The notes beneath the pieces are model-generated. The model ran no database searches and was not told the DNA's origin. It saw only the letters and a list, made by a program, of their open reading frames with translations. From Schistosoma haematobium (lineage: Eukaryota > Platyhelminthes > Trematoda > Strigeidida > Schistosomatidae), in assembly GCF_000699445.3 (NCBI RefSeq), contig NC_067198.1, positions 40,975,691 to 41,039,690 of the forward strand: a DNA stretch of 64,000 nucleotides, read 5' to 3'. Positions 54,076-63,924 of the stretch are shown piece by piece; position 1 is the stretch's first letter, and every line of letters begins with the position of its first letter. The position numbers were made by a program, and so were the translations under genes.

Positions 54076-56225
54076 ATTACTTACTTACTTACTTATACCT
54101 ATTACTCAAAATGGAGCATAGGCCACCGAACAGAATTCTCCAACCCACTCTGTCCTAAGCCTTCCTTTCTACTTCTATCCAATTTTTGTTCGTTCTTCAC
54201 ATGTCTGTCTCCATTTCTCGACGTAATATGTTTTTCGGTCTTCCTCTTTACATTTGACCTTGAGGATTCCATGTGAGGGCTCGCCTCGTGACGTAGTTGG
54301 TTGCTTTCCTCAATATGTGTCATATCCACTTCCAGGCTTAACATCTGCATCAGATCCACCCTGTTCATCAATGGTGCTGCCCAGATATGTAAAGGATTTT
54401 ACATCTCCCAAATCTTCTCCGTCAATTGTGATCGGATTGATGCATGCTGTGTTGTATCGGAGAATCTCGCTTTTCCCTTTGTGTATGTTCAGACCTACTG
54501 CTGTTGGGGTTGCTGCTACTGGTCGTATTTTCTTGCATTTGTTGTTGCGTGTGAGATAGAAGAGTCAGATCATCTGCGAAGTCTAGATCGTTCAGCTGCA
54601 TTCTAGCTGTCCACTCTGTCCCATGCTTCCCCTAGATGTTGATGTCTTCATAATCCAGTCGATCAACAGGAGAAAGAGAAAGGGTGAGAGTAAGCAACCT
54701 TGCCTAACATCGGTCTTTACCTTGAACGAGTCTGTCAATTGTCATCATGCACGATTTTACAGTTTGATCCATCATAGGAATTCTCTATGATATTGACTAT
54801 CATGTCAGGTACTGCGTAGTGTCGAAGAAGATTCCATCGTGTTGTCCTGTCCACGTTGTCAAATGCTTTCTCTTAGTCAATGAAGTTGATGTAGAGTGAT
54901 GAATTCCATTCAATAATCCGTAATGTTTCGGTTTGTTTGGCACATTCAACGTCCTGTTGAAGACTTTTCCTGGTATTGAGAGAAGAATGATGCCTCTGTG
55001 GTTCTCACTCTTCCTGAAGTCTTTTTTCTTTGGTATCTTGACGAAGTGTCCTTCCTTTCAGTCTGTTGGTACTTGTTCTTCATCCCAAATCTCTCTGAAG
55101 AGAATGTTGAGTATCTTCGCAGTTACTGCCACGTCTGCTTTCAGTGCCTCTTCTGGATTGCTGTCTGGTCCCACTGCTTTGCCGTTCTTAATTTGTCTGC
55201 TGGCCATGCTGTCTCTTCAATTGTTGGTGGGCCAACATCGATTGGGATGTCTGTGGGTGCTGGTTCGATGTTGAATGGGTTCAATAGGATTGGTCGATTC
55301 AAGAGTCCCTTGAAGTGTCTTACCTACCTGTTTAGCTGTTCTTCAAAAATGGTAATTACTTTGCCTCCCTTGCTTTTCACTGGTCGTCCTGGTTTACGAC
55401 CATTTCGAGCAAGCTTCTTCGAAAATCTCTCACCATTTTCGTTCCTTTCTCCCAGTCCATGTCGTTCCATGATGTCTTCATATCCAGAGTTGTCTACTTC
55501 AAGCTTGGCATTTAGGTCTCCCATCAGAAGGGTCAAGTTCTTTGTTGGGCAGTTCTCAACGAATGACTGCAGCTTATCGTATAGTTGATCTTTAACGTCT
55601 TCATTGTAGTCGTTCGTAGGCGCATAACATTGGATGACGTTCTTTGTAATGTCCTCTTTCTTTGTTTTAAAGGAGGCTTTGATGATCCTGGGTTCATGAG
55701 CTTCCCACCCTATAAGTTCTTTTTATGGTTGTTTCGATAGCATCAGTGCAACTCTTCTTGTATGTAGAGCATTTTCTTCTTCATGGCCTGAGAATAACAG
55801 CATCCCAACTGAAGCCAGTCGTTGTTGTCCAACCTGCGTCCAATGTGTTTCACTGATTCAAATCAACTCCAGATTTCATCTTTTCATTTCTGCAGCAATT
55901 CAGATGACTCTCCCGGTCTTCCACATTGTACGAACATTCTCTGTACTTAAATTGATGGTTGCTCTGGTTGTCAGAAGAGATATCAGCCTCGTGAATTCCG
56001 AAGGAACTCGGCTTTTATTATGAGGCGTCATAACTCTTTTAAATGAAGACCTTCTAACTCCCAGGACGGGCAGAGTATAAATGGTTTGAATTGTTTTTTC
56101 TGGTTAGTGTTTTTTAGCGAATTAGTTGTCTACGGGATGGGGTCGCTAACCTGATGTCCAACCCTACTCCCCTATCCGGACTTGGAACCGGCAGTATCCC
56201 CAGAGAGGCTCCAGGTGGAGTTACA
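54076..56225 (-). pseudogene. RTE-like retrotransposon, internally deleted copy
   Basis: Minus strand: 5' region (56050-56225), endonuclease with NVRTMWKTGR near 55915, LLFSGHEEENALHTR near 55790, NVIQCYAPTNDYNED near 55640, and MGDLNAKLEVDN near 55525. After a linker the RT start (GPPTIEE) is near 55230 and FDNVDRTTRWNLLRHYAVPD near 54835. The catalytic box is in broken frames near 54590. Near 54335 the sequence jumps to the C-terminal tail, deleting most of the post-RT region, and ends with the (CTTA)n-type tail at 54076. Many stops and shifts. The 196-codon plus-strand frame (54998-55588) is antisense to this copy and is not a gene. Confidence 0.88.
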
Positions 56226-56229
56226 CAAT

Positions 56230-56540
56230 TGATTACTTTAGCTAAAACCAATTTGTGATGAAAAGATTTGTTTCAAAGAACGAATGACTTTCTTGAAATG
56301 AAAAAAACTACAATATAATTAGTAAACGCGTCATGATCTTCAATAGATTGCTGATATTAGCAATTCAGAACCAATCGTTCAAATGGTTACAGAAAATCAA
56401 ACGTTAATGATGAGGAAAGGCAAAAAACAAAGTAGAAACTTAAGTGTTTTCATTTTAGTCAACTAGAATGTATTACTTTATTAGAATAGTATCTATAAAA
56501 TAGTTGTTTTATGGTAAGCTCTAGTTTGACTCAATAATTA
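56230..56540. other. AT-rich gap
   Basis: Nothing recognised. Confidence 0.4.
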
Positions 56541-56544
56541 TTCT

Positions 56545-56680
56545 AACAGTTGAGTTCATGAGTTGATCTAAGCTAGACCACTATTAAAAACCTAGATGCA
56601 GTGAATGGTCGTCTCGCCCTAATATAGGACTCGTCAGTAGCTCACATCTACGTGTGAGAAGGTGGATCTTGCACCCAACA
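56545..56680 (-). mobile_element. Family B 3' fragment, minus
   Basis: Tail 'gagttgatctaagctagacc' and hammerhead remnant (CUGACGA, GGGCGAGAC), then a short scrap of head. Inactive. Confidence 0.65.
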
Positions 56681-56684
56681 ATCT

Positions 56685-57080
56685 GTCTATTCATCTGATC
56701 TAGTAAATTTTCCTTTGTATATTCGTTAGCTTCAAGCCAATATTTACTTTCATTAATACTAGAGATTATTATTAAACTAAATGTAGAAATTATACAAATA
56801 TCTTTAAAGCGTTTTAATTCAACAAAAGAAATGAAACCTTTTACATCTTTAGTTTATATCACTTCAATGGTAATAAATTGATTATTTAGCTTTCAATCTA
56901 ATGGAATAGATTATATAGAAAGGATTATGTTATATAAAATTTTAATCGTTTAAAGATCTCCATCATATTAAAAAACTATTATTTGAACGAAAAATATTCT
57001 TTTTGATAAATTCTATTCATGTTCTACAAAAGTTTGGTGAAGAAAGTGAATAGCTCGATATTAGCCTATTTAGTACAAAC
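56685..57080. other. AT-rich gap
   Basis: Nothing recognised. Confidence 0.4.
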
Positions 57081-57084
57081 TGGT

Positions 57085-57516
57085 AATATAAATATCAAGA
57101 CAGTCCTATTGTATGGGGTGGAAACTTGGAGAACTATGAAAGCCATCATACAGAAGATACAAATGTTTATTAACAGTTGTCTACGTAAAATGCTTTGGAT
57201 CCATTGGCCAGACATTATCAACAATAACCTATTGTGGGAGAGAACAAACCAGATTGCAGTGGAGAAAGAAATAAGGAAGGAACGCTGGAAGTGGATAGGA
57301 CACATATTGAGGAAAGCACACAACAGCATCACAAGGCAAACCCCCACATGGAATCCTCAAGATCAAATGAAAAGAGGAAACCCGAAGAAATGGAGATAGA
57401 CATGAGAAGAATGAACAAAAATTGGATAGAAATAGAAAGTAAGGCACAGGACAGAATGAATTGGAGAATGCTGATCGGCGTCCTATGCTCCATTTTGAGT
57501 AACAGGCGTAAGTAAG
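57085..57516 (+). pseudogene. RTE-like retrotransposon C-terminal fragment
   Basis: Open in frame from 57019 to 57399 and homologous to RTE from about 57085: [78 protein letters not shown] frameshift follows near 57375. It ends AACAGGCGTAAGTAAGTAAG at 57500-57519, the cleanest example of the family tail. Codons before about 57085 lie in flanking DNA. The least damaged C-terminus of the family in the window, but lacking endonuclease and RT. Confidence 0.87.
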
Positions 57517-57539
57517 TAAGCAAAAACTGGTCACAGTGC

Positions 57540-57940
57540 CAGTATAAACCAATCATTTTCAATTATTTGTAAAGTCACTAAATTTTTTTCCAAAGCTTGT
57601 CAGACTTAGAGTCCTTCAAACAGCTGAAGAATTAGCCATCCGGATGTAGAAACCGGAACTGTGCGTACCGAAGAAATATCTTCAACCACTTCTCCTCCCT
57701 TAACTAACTTCAAGGCCAATTAATCAATAGTAATCTTAGCTAATGAATGACCTAATTTGATTATTGTACTTACGACGTTTCGCAGCCAATTGTAATTATC
57801 TCTGTTATTTTTATTCACAAACCTTTGTATTATTATTATTATTACTATTAATATTATTATTATTGGTTAACCATCATTATTAATTTCCCCAATACATGAT
57901 TTATTCACTTCATATTCATCCCTCCTTACTACGTCTTACT
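57540..57940. other. AT-rich gap with (ATT)n
   Basis: (ATT)n-like tract at 57829-57866. Confidence 0.45.
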
Positions 57941-57944
57941 AATA

Positions 57945-58195
57945 AGTTAGTCATTGACACCGTTGGATGCCGGCCAGCTCAGTGATCTAGAGGTTAAGCG
58001 TCCGCGCATGGGACTGATAGGTTCCGCGTTCGAATCTCGCAACGTGGAATCGTAGATGCTCACTTCTGACGAATCTCAAACTAGGACGAAACGGCCATCC
58101 AGTGTTTCCAGATTTTCCATAGTGGTCTAACATCAATCGATTCATAATCTCAGACAAAAACTTAATAATCTCCACAATCCTATACTTTTACATAA
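57945..58195 (+). mobile_element. Family B element, plus
   Basis: tRNA-like head (box A CAGCTCAGTGA about 57974, box B CGTTCGAATCTC about 58028), hammerhead region (about 58061-58112: CUGACGA, stem II with AUCU/GGAC, GAAA, loop GGCC, AUC site; on the 5' side stem I is CACUU) and the 'aacatcaatcgattcataat' tail. Fold weakened, core intact. Confidence 0.78.
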
Positions 58196-58199
58196 TATT

Positions 58200-58900
58200 T
58201 GTCTAATGAATATGTTCAAATTTATTATCATCAATTATTCAGTAACAATAAAAATATCAACAATAAACATTTTTATTCAGAAGAAACAATGGCTACTCTC
58301 TATAAAAGTTATGTTGTTTTATAATCGAAATAAACTTGAAAAAACTGTTAGTCCTTTCCTTTTTTTATTTTTTTGGTTGATAAGGGTTTTTTTTCTTTGT
58401 TTTTTTTTAAAGATCGATTTAATTTATTCTAATCTACCCATAGAAACAATATGCATGTAAACTAATTTTCTGTTGTTGTTGTTGATAGACCCTGTCAATT
58501 TCTAATTTATATTTGATTAAACAAATAGTTAGTTAAACTATATAGAAATTAGTGGGGTGGTTTATGGAATTTTTTCAGTATTTAATGATTTATATTATTT
58601 TGGATACTTTTTTTGAATAATTTTAAAGTAGAAAAATTTATAGTTTGTTTAATGTGAATTTAGTTCTTTTTTGTTTTGTTTTGAAAATGGTCTAATTTCC
58701 ATGGTAAAACCATTGAGAAATCAAAATAACTCTGTATATATGCTTCAGTGATACATTATTCAACTGAGATCTTACCATAAATGGTGAAGTGTTATCTAAG
58801 TAACATACAGTAGTAGATTTAGGAGTTAGGTACTCTTATAGCTTGTCGTTTACAGTACAGATATTGAAATAGGCTTTCAAGTCTCAACGTTTTATAGGTT
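58200..58900. other. AT-rich gap
   Basis: Nothing recognised apart from T-rich runs near 58352-58410. Confidence 0.4.
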
Positions 58901-58919
58901 ACATAACCCGAAAGCTATA

Positions 58920-59475
58920 TAATAATGAGTCATGTATTTTAATGTACAAATTTTGTGTTCGATCACTCCTAGAATATTGCACGTTTATTCTTAGCAGTGT
59001 GCGCATAAAGGACAAATTAAATCTGGAATCAGTACAGAGACAATTTACACTTCATATTCTTTGTACTGATTGTATCTTGTCTTATAATTCTAGATGTAAT
59101 AAACTTGGGCTAGACCCTTTATAGAAGAGGAGACTCAAACTACATCTTATCTTTTCTTCAAACTACTTCATAAACTTTCCTTTACATCCGACCACGTGAT
59201 TCAATATGCAGAAACTTCTCATTATGACATCCGTAATTCCTTGTCACTAGTGAGACAAACTAATTCTAAATCATCTCTTTATATGATTTACTTCACTTGT
59301 AAATTTTCCAGACTCTGGAATAACCTACCACAACCTATCCGTGCAATAAAATCACTCCCATTATTTGTTTACTGCATCGATGCATACTGCTCCTCTAAAA
59401 ATGCATTAAATGTTCTAGCACCTGTAAGTGTATCTCATTCCACAAGTGATATAAGAACCTTAAATGTTTAGCCAT
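58920..59475 (+). pseudogene. CR1/Jockey-like retrotransposon C-terminal remnant
   Basis: YKFCVRSLLEYCTFILSSVR (58942 on) and LNLESVQRQFTLHIL are typical of the RT C-terminal region of CR1/Jockey-type proteins ('yks.vrpileY...vw.p....d...le.vQr.ftr'). A stop after LGLDPL and frame changes follow. The frame at 59196-59471 carries FSRLWNNLPQPIRAIKSLP, the usual near-terminal motif, and ends with a stop at 59471. A third non-LTR family in the window, distinct from RTE and from 17254-18223. 5'-truncated; the RT catalytic core is absent. Confidence 0.82.
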
Positions 59476-59697
59476 TTTTATTAGTGCATTCCGTAAGTAA
59501 AACCACCTACTTGCTGTCACTTTATGTTAACACTGTCCCTAGCAACCTTAACTAATTTGAAAAATATCTAACATTAACAGTAAATCACTGTGTCACATGA
59601 CACATGCATTATGGTAGACCTGATTGACATATTTTGGTAGTTATTGTTTTTTCATACACATAGTTCCATTTATTATTTTAAAGAGAGTAAGAACAAA

Positions 59698-59760
59698 GGT
59701 TGGTGCAGAATAATATGAATTCATTTTATTTCGTTAGGTTCTCATCAGCTGCTTACAACC
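59698..59760 (-). ncRNA. Hammerhead ribozyme motif, PLE 3' end
   Basis: Minus strand: GGUUG-uaag-CAG, CUGAUGA, minimal stem II GAACCUAAC, GAAA, a long AT-rich stem III (AUAA/UUAU, then AUG/CAU closed by AAUU), U as base 17, then CUG-cac-CAACC. Stem I closes as CAG/CUG plus distal GGUUG/CAACC. PLEs are known to carry hammerheads; stem II here is very short. Confidence 0.7.
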
Positions 59761-60123
59761 TAAAATATTTGAAATTTAACGTTATTATAGATATTGACAT
59801 ACTTATACAACAGAGGGCGATGAAGGATGAATATATGTAACATAATGTGGTAAAGATTTCGTTAGAGTTAATGAGGTCATCAAATTTTTTGTTTCGAATA
59901 TATAGAGTTTGGGAGGGAAGGTTCCAGAAAATTGAAATAGTGATTAGAAATCATGGAATTAAAACACATTAGACGATTATGTAATGAAGTAACTGAAAAT
60001 AGATTAATGTTAATAAAGAGAGATATGAATTGAAATTGGTCAGTTATGAGTGATGTAATTATAAAATTCAGAAAGAGTTGAAATGACGTAATAAAAATAA
60101 AATAAACGGGGTTGGGGTGAATG

Positions 60124-61206
60124 TTACCAGGGCAAGGAAAGATTTATTACTGTTTCTTTTTGTATACAAAGATCTGGTTTTAAACGTTTGATTGCTATTG
60201 CTTCGGCGAATTTCAAAAGGTTTGAATTTGATTGTTTGTTGATTACCCTGAAGGACTTCAGTATATCGACTTCGTGTCCTGTGTCAATGAGATGTCTTGC
60301 GACAGCGCTGCTGAATGCTTTTAGTCCGTTTGATCTCAAACTCTTCGGAATATGTTCTTTGAATCGGACGTAGGCTCTCCTTTCTGTTCTACCAATGTAA
60401 CTGCTTTGGCAGATACATGTAAATTTGTATATACAGTTGGTGGTAACATGAAAGGGATACCTGTCGACCTTTGATTGTGTCAAAGAACATGTCGTTTTGG
60501 ACAGGACAATCAGTTTAGCTGCAGGATATGTTTTTGTTAGTGCAGTTTTTAGTCTCATATTGATCGATCCTGTGACATTATCGCCTTTGAATTGAAGTTG
60601 AATAAAAACAGGTTTTTTATTTACTGTAGTTTCTTTGGGTGTTTTATCTTCACGTTTTCCATATTTCTCAATGAATTTCAATGGGTATCCGTTATTTCTT
60701 AAACACTTTTTAACATTCATAATTTCCTCTTCTATTGTATCTGCAGTGCATATTCTTTCTGTCCTATGAAACAGTGTTTTAACAAGCGCCTTTTTATAAT
60801 TGATTGGACAAAAACTGTTGAAATTGAGATAATTACCATTCCATGTGTCTTTCTTATAAACTGAGCGTTGAACTGTGCCATCCTTTCTTCGTTTTATCGC
60901 TATATCGAGGAAATGGAACATGTTTTCTTTTTCATGTTCCATAGTGAAATGAATATTTGGATGAGCTTCATTGAAAAACTTTAACAGATTTGTTGCATGT
61001 TGTTGATTATTACATAAGATGAATGTATCATCAACATACCTCGAATAATACATCATTTCATCAATCGCTCCTTTGAGCTTGGTTCTTTCGAGGTTAGCCA
61101 TGAAAATGTCTGCTAGGACGGGGCCTAACGGACTTCCCATTGCTACACCATCGGTTTGTCGGTATATAGTATTGTTGAACTGGAACTGAACATCTTTTGT
61201 ACACAA
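60124..61206 (-). CDS. PLE reverse transcriptase/GIY-YIG protein, 5'-truncated
   Basis: 360 codons. RT part: GVAMGSPLGPVLADIFMANL (about residues 20-39) and the catalytic box YSRYVDDTFIL (about 54-64), then FHFLDIAIKRR. GIY-YIG part: YKFTCICQSSYIGRTERRAY (about 255-275; CXC before the YIG block is typical of animal PLEs), RFKEHIPKSL, and ARHLIDTGHEVDILKSFRVI. It ends INLSLPW. In PLEs the RT copies the element RNA and the endonuclease nicks the target. The N-terminal part and RT motifs 1-2 and A are missing because the copy is truncated at 61260. The frame stays open to that edge and the annotated first codon is TTG, so there is no natural start. The frame has no stop or shift, unlike its partner. 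Confidence 0.9.
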   Translation of the reverse strand: MCTKDVQFQFNNTIYRQTDGVAMGSPLGPVLADIFMANLERTKLKGAIDEMMYYSRYVDDTFILCNNQQHATNLLKFFNEAHPNIHFTMEHEKENMFHFLDIAIKRRKDGTVQRSVYKKDTWNGNYLNFNSFCPINYKKALVKTLFHRTERICTADTIEEEIMNVKKCLRNNGYPLKFIEKYGKREDKTPKETTVNKKPVFIQLQFKGDNVTGSINMRLKTALTKTYPAAKLIVLSKTTCSLTQSKVDRYPFHVTTNCIYKFTCICQSSYIGRTERRAYVRFKEHIPKSLRSNGLKAFSSAVARHLIDTGHEVDILKSFRVINKQSNSNLLKFAEAIAIKRLKPDLCIQKETVINLSLPW

Positions 61207-61260
61207 GAGTAATAGACGTTTGAATTCTATTGCTGGTAGAGGTAGGATATCGGGATGTTG

Positions 61261-62682
61261 GGTCTCGTTTGCCCCACATGTATGGTCTACCGAAAATACA
61301 TAAACAAGATAATCCTCTTAGACCTATTATGTCAATGATCAATTCACCATACCACAAAGTTGCAAGATGGCTGGCAGATAAATTAGAACCACTTCGTCAA
61401 CGATTAGCTGCTTATACACTGAAGGATTCATTTGTATTTGCTGATAGCATGAATCACATGAATATTGCTGGTAAGTTTATGGTTTCGTTTGATGTGACAT
61501 CATTGTTTACAAAAATACCACTTCTTGAAACCATAGACATAATTTGTCAACATCCCGATATCCTACCTCTACCAGCAATAGAATTCAAACGTCTATTACT
61601 CTTGTGTACAAAAGATGTTCAGTTCCAGTTCAACAATACTATATACCGACAAACCGATGGTGTAGCAATGGGAAGTCCGTTAGGCCCCGTCCTAGCAGAC
61701 ATTTTCATGGCTAACCTCGAAAGAACCAAGCTCAAAGGAGCGATTGATGAAATGATGTATTATTCGAGGTATGTTGATGATACATTCATCTTATGTAATA
61801 ATCAACAACATGCAACAAATCTGTTAAAGTTTTTCAATGAAGCTCATCCAAATATTCATTTCACTATGGAACATGAAAAGAAAACATGTTCCATTTCCTC
61901 GATATAGCGATAAAACGAAGAAAGGATGGCACAGTTCAACGCTCAGTTTATAAGAAAGACACATGGAATGGTAATTATCTCAATTTCAACAGTTTTTGTC
62001 CAATCAATTATAAAAGGCGCTTGTTAAAACACTGTTTCATAGGACAGAAAGAATATGCACTGCAGATACAATAGAAGAGGAAATTATGAATGTTAAAAAG
62101 TGTTTAAGAAATAACGGATACCCATTGAAATTCATTGAGAAATATGGAAAACGTGAAGATAAAACACCCAAAGAAACTACAGTAAATAAAAAACCTGTTT
62201 TTATTCAACTTCAATTCAAAGGCGATAATGTCACAGGATCGATCAATATGAGACTAAAAACTGCACTAACAAAAACATATCCTGCAGCTAAACTGATTGT
62301 CCTGTCCAAAACGACATGTTCTTTGACACAATCAAAGGTCGACAGGTATCCCTTTCATGTTACCACCAACTGTATATACAAATTTACATGTATCTGCCAA
62401 AGCAGTTACATTGGTAGAACAGAAAGGAGAGCCTACGTCCGATTCAAAGAACATATTCCGAAGAGTTTGAGATCAAACGGACTAAAAGCATTCAGCAGCG
62501 CTGTCGCAAGACATCTCATTGACACAGGACACGAAGTCGATATACTGAAGTCCTTCAGGGTAATCAACAAACAATCAAATTCAAACCTTTTGAAATTCGC
62601 CGAAGCAATAGCAATCAAACGTTTAAAACCAGATCTTTGTATACAAAAAGAAACAGTAATAAATCTTTCCTTGCCCTGGTAA
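61261..62682 (+). pseudogene. PLE RT/GIY-YIG gene with two frameshifts
   Basis: Starts in the RT fingers (HMYGLPKIHKQDNPLRPIMS), then MVSFDVTSLFTKIP (motif A aspartate), GVAMGSPLGPVLADIFM and YSRYVDDTFIL. Two single-base losses break it: A5 to A4 at 61876-61879 and A5 to A4 at 62012-62015, each intact in the minus copy (60928-60932 and 60791-60795). The last 198 codons (62086-62682), including the whole GIY-YIG domain, translate identically to the minus copy. The ATG at 61230 lies in the minus copy's antisense strand, so it is not a natural start. Both shifts lie in A runs, where sequencing error is common. Confidence 0.9.
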
Positions 62683-63045
62683 CATTCACCCCAACCCCGT
62701 TTATTTTATTTTTATTACGTCATTTCAACTCTTTCTGAATTTTATAATTACATCACTCATAACTGACCAATTTCAATTCATATCTCTCTTTATTAACATT
62801 AATCTATTTTCAGTTACTTCATTACATAATCGTCTAATGTGTTTTAATTCCATGATTTCTAATCACTATTTCAATTTTCTGGAACCTTCCCTCCCAAACT
62901 CTATATATTCGAAACAAAAAATTTGATGACCTCATTAACTCTAACGAAATCTTTACCACATTATGTTACATATATTCATCCTTCATCGCCCTCTGTTGTA
63001 TAAGTATGTCAATATCTATAATAACGTTAAATTTCAAATATTTTA

Positions 63046-63108
63046 GGTTGTAAGCAGCTGATGAGAACCTAACGAAATAAAATGAATTCATATTATTCTG
63101 CACCAACC
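63046..63108 (+). ncRNA. Hammerhead ribozyme motif, PLE 3' end
   Basis: Same fold as 59698-59760: GGUUG...CAG, CUGAUGA, GAACCUAAC, GAAA, AT-rich stem III, CUG...CAACC (ends 63108). The palindromic AUGAAUUCAU forms the stem III tip. Confidence 0.7.
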
Positions 63109-63114
63109 TTAGTT

Positions 63115-63480
63115 ATTGTTTTGTTGTTTTGTGCTCTCTGTTTTCGTTTTACTTTATCTAGTTGTAGATAATTATCATTAAATTCATTCTGGCACACGAA
63201 ATGACCCTAATTACACCGTTCATAAACCAACAGGCTATCCATTTAAGAAAAACTAAAAGTTCCCGGCTGATGCATTGGATCGCTGTAATACATGTACTAC
63301 CTAAACAATTACTGAACTAGTATACTTAAAACTATCTTATATTACATGTTTGTTCCCTACATCTAGTGTTACTATTTATATCAAATTGATCATGCCTATA
63401 AACTGGCGTGAATTCTGTAATTATTATTTTCAGAATTTATTATTGATAACTGATTTTTTTGTTTTTGTTTTTTTCGACGG
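63115..63480. other. AT-rich gap
   Basis: Nothing recognised. Confidence 0.4.
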
Positions 63481-63484
63481 CAAC

Positions 63485-63708
63485 TAATCATGACGCTTCA
63501 GTAAACTCCAGAAGATTGGAGTTTGTCTGCTTACTAATCACCATGAAAGATTGCAAGGCATCGACCTGATGCCCTGTATAAAGGAGATGTTTGGTGATTG
63601 CACTGTTCAGAGTCTTTCTTTCTCTTTTACCGAGGCTTTTTAGGACATGTCCATAAAATTTAAGATACGCCCTCCTTTGTGTTCGGCCAATGTAGCTGCT
63701 TTGACACT
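63485..63708 (-). pseudogene. PLE GIY-YIG fragment, third version
   Basis: Minus strand: CQSSYIGRTQRRAYLKFYGH, LKSLGKRERKTLNSAITKHL, YTGHQVDALQSFMVISKQTN, SNLLEFTEA. Related to, but clearly diverged from, the PLE next to it (INKQSNSNLLKFAEA), and different from the lineage at 44335-44772. Only about 70 codons of the endonuclease remain. Frame continuity needs small corrections that I judged by eye. Confidence 0.75.
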
Positions 63709-63924
63709 TTTAGAATTTTTTTGTTTAAGTCTTTTATTAGATTAATATATAATCAGATTATGTTGGGAACAATTTCGATGAATTTCATTTCCTCATAATG
63801 TTATCTAAGTTTATCAAATGGATTAATTTTTTTCTTCATATAAATGAGAAACCTTACAAAAAGTTTAAACTTTCTCAGTTTAAGATTGCATTCAAATGTT
63901 TAACAACTATAAAAAATATCAGTT

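Larger units (their letters stand above)
59698..61260 (-). mobile_element. Penelope-like element, minus copy
   Basis: 5'-truncated PLE ending on the left with the hammerhead-like terminus (59698-59760). It holds one intact frame (60124-61206) and joins its inverted partner at 61260/61261. The shared 3' UTR (59761-60123) mirrors 62683-63045. Confidence 0.9.
61261..63108 (+). mobile_element. Penelope-like element, plus copy
   Basis: Inverted partner of 59698-61260, about 290 bp longer at the 5' side. It includes RT motifs upstream of those in the minus copy and ends with the hammerhead terminus at 63046-63108. By eye the shared 1.56 kb is almost identical between copies. Confidence 0.9.

Noticed and set aside
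54998..55588. 196-codon plus-strand open frame
   Set aside because: It is antisense to an RTE endonuclease/RT remnant read on the minus strand; composition and position explain it as a shadow.
61230..61260. Start codon and first residues of the 225-codon plus frame
   Set aside because: This part is the antisense strand of the minus PLE copy; the real PLE sequence begins at 61261.
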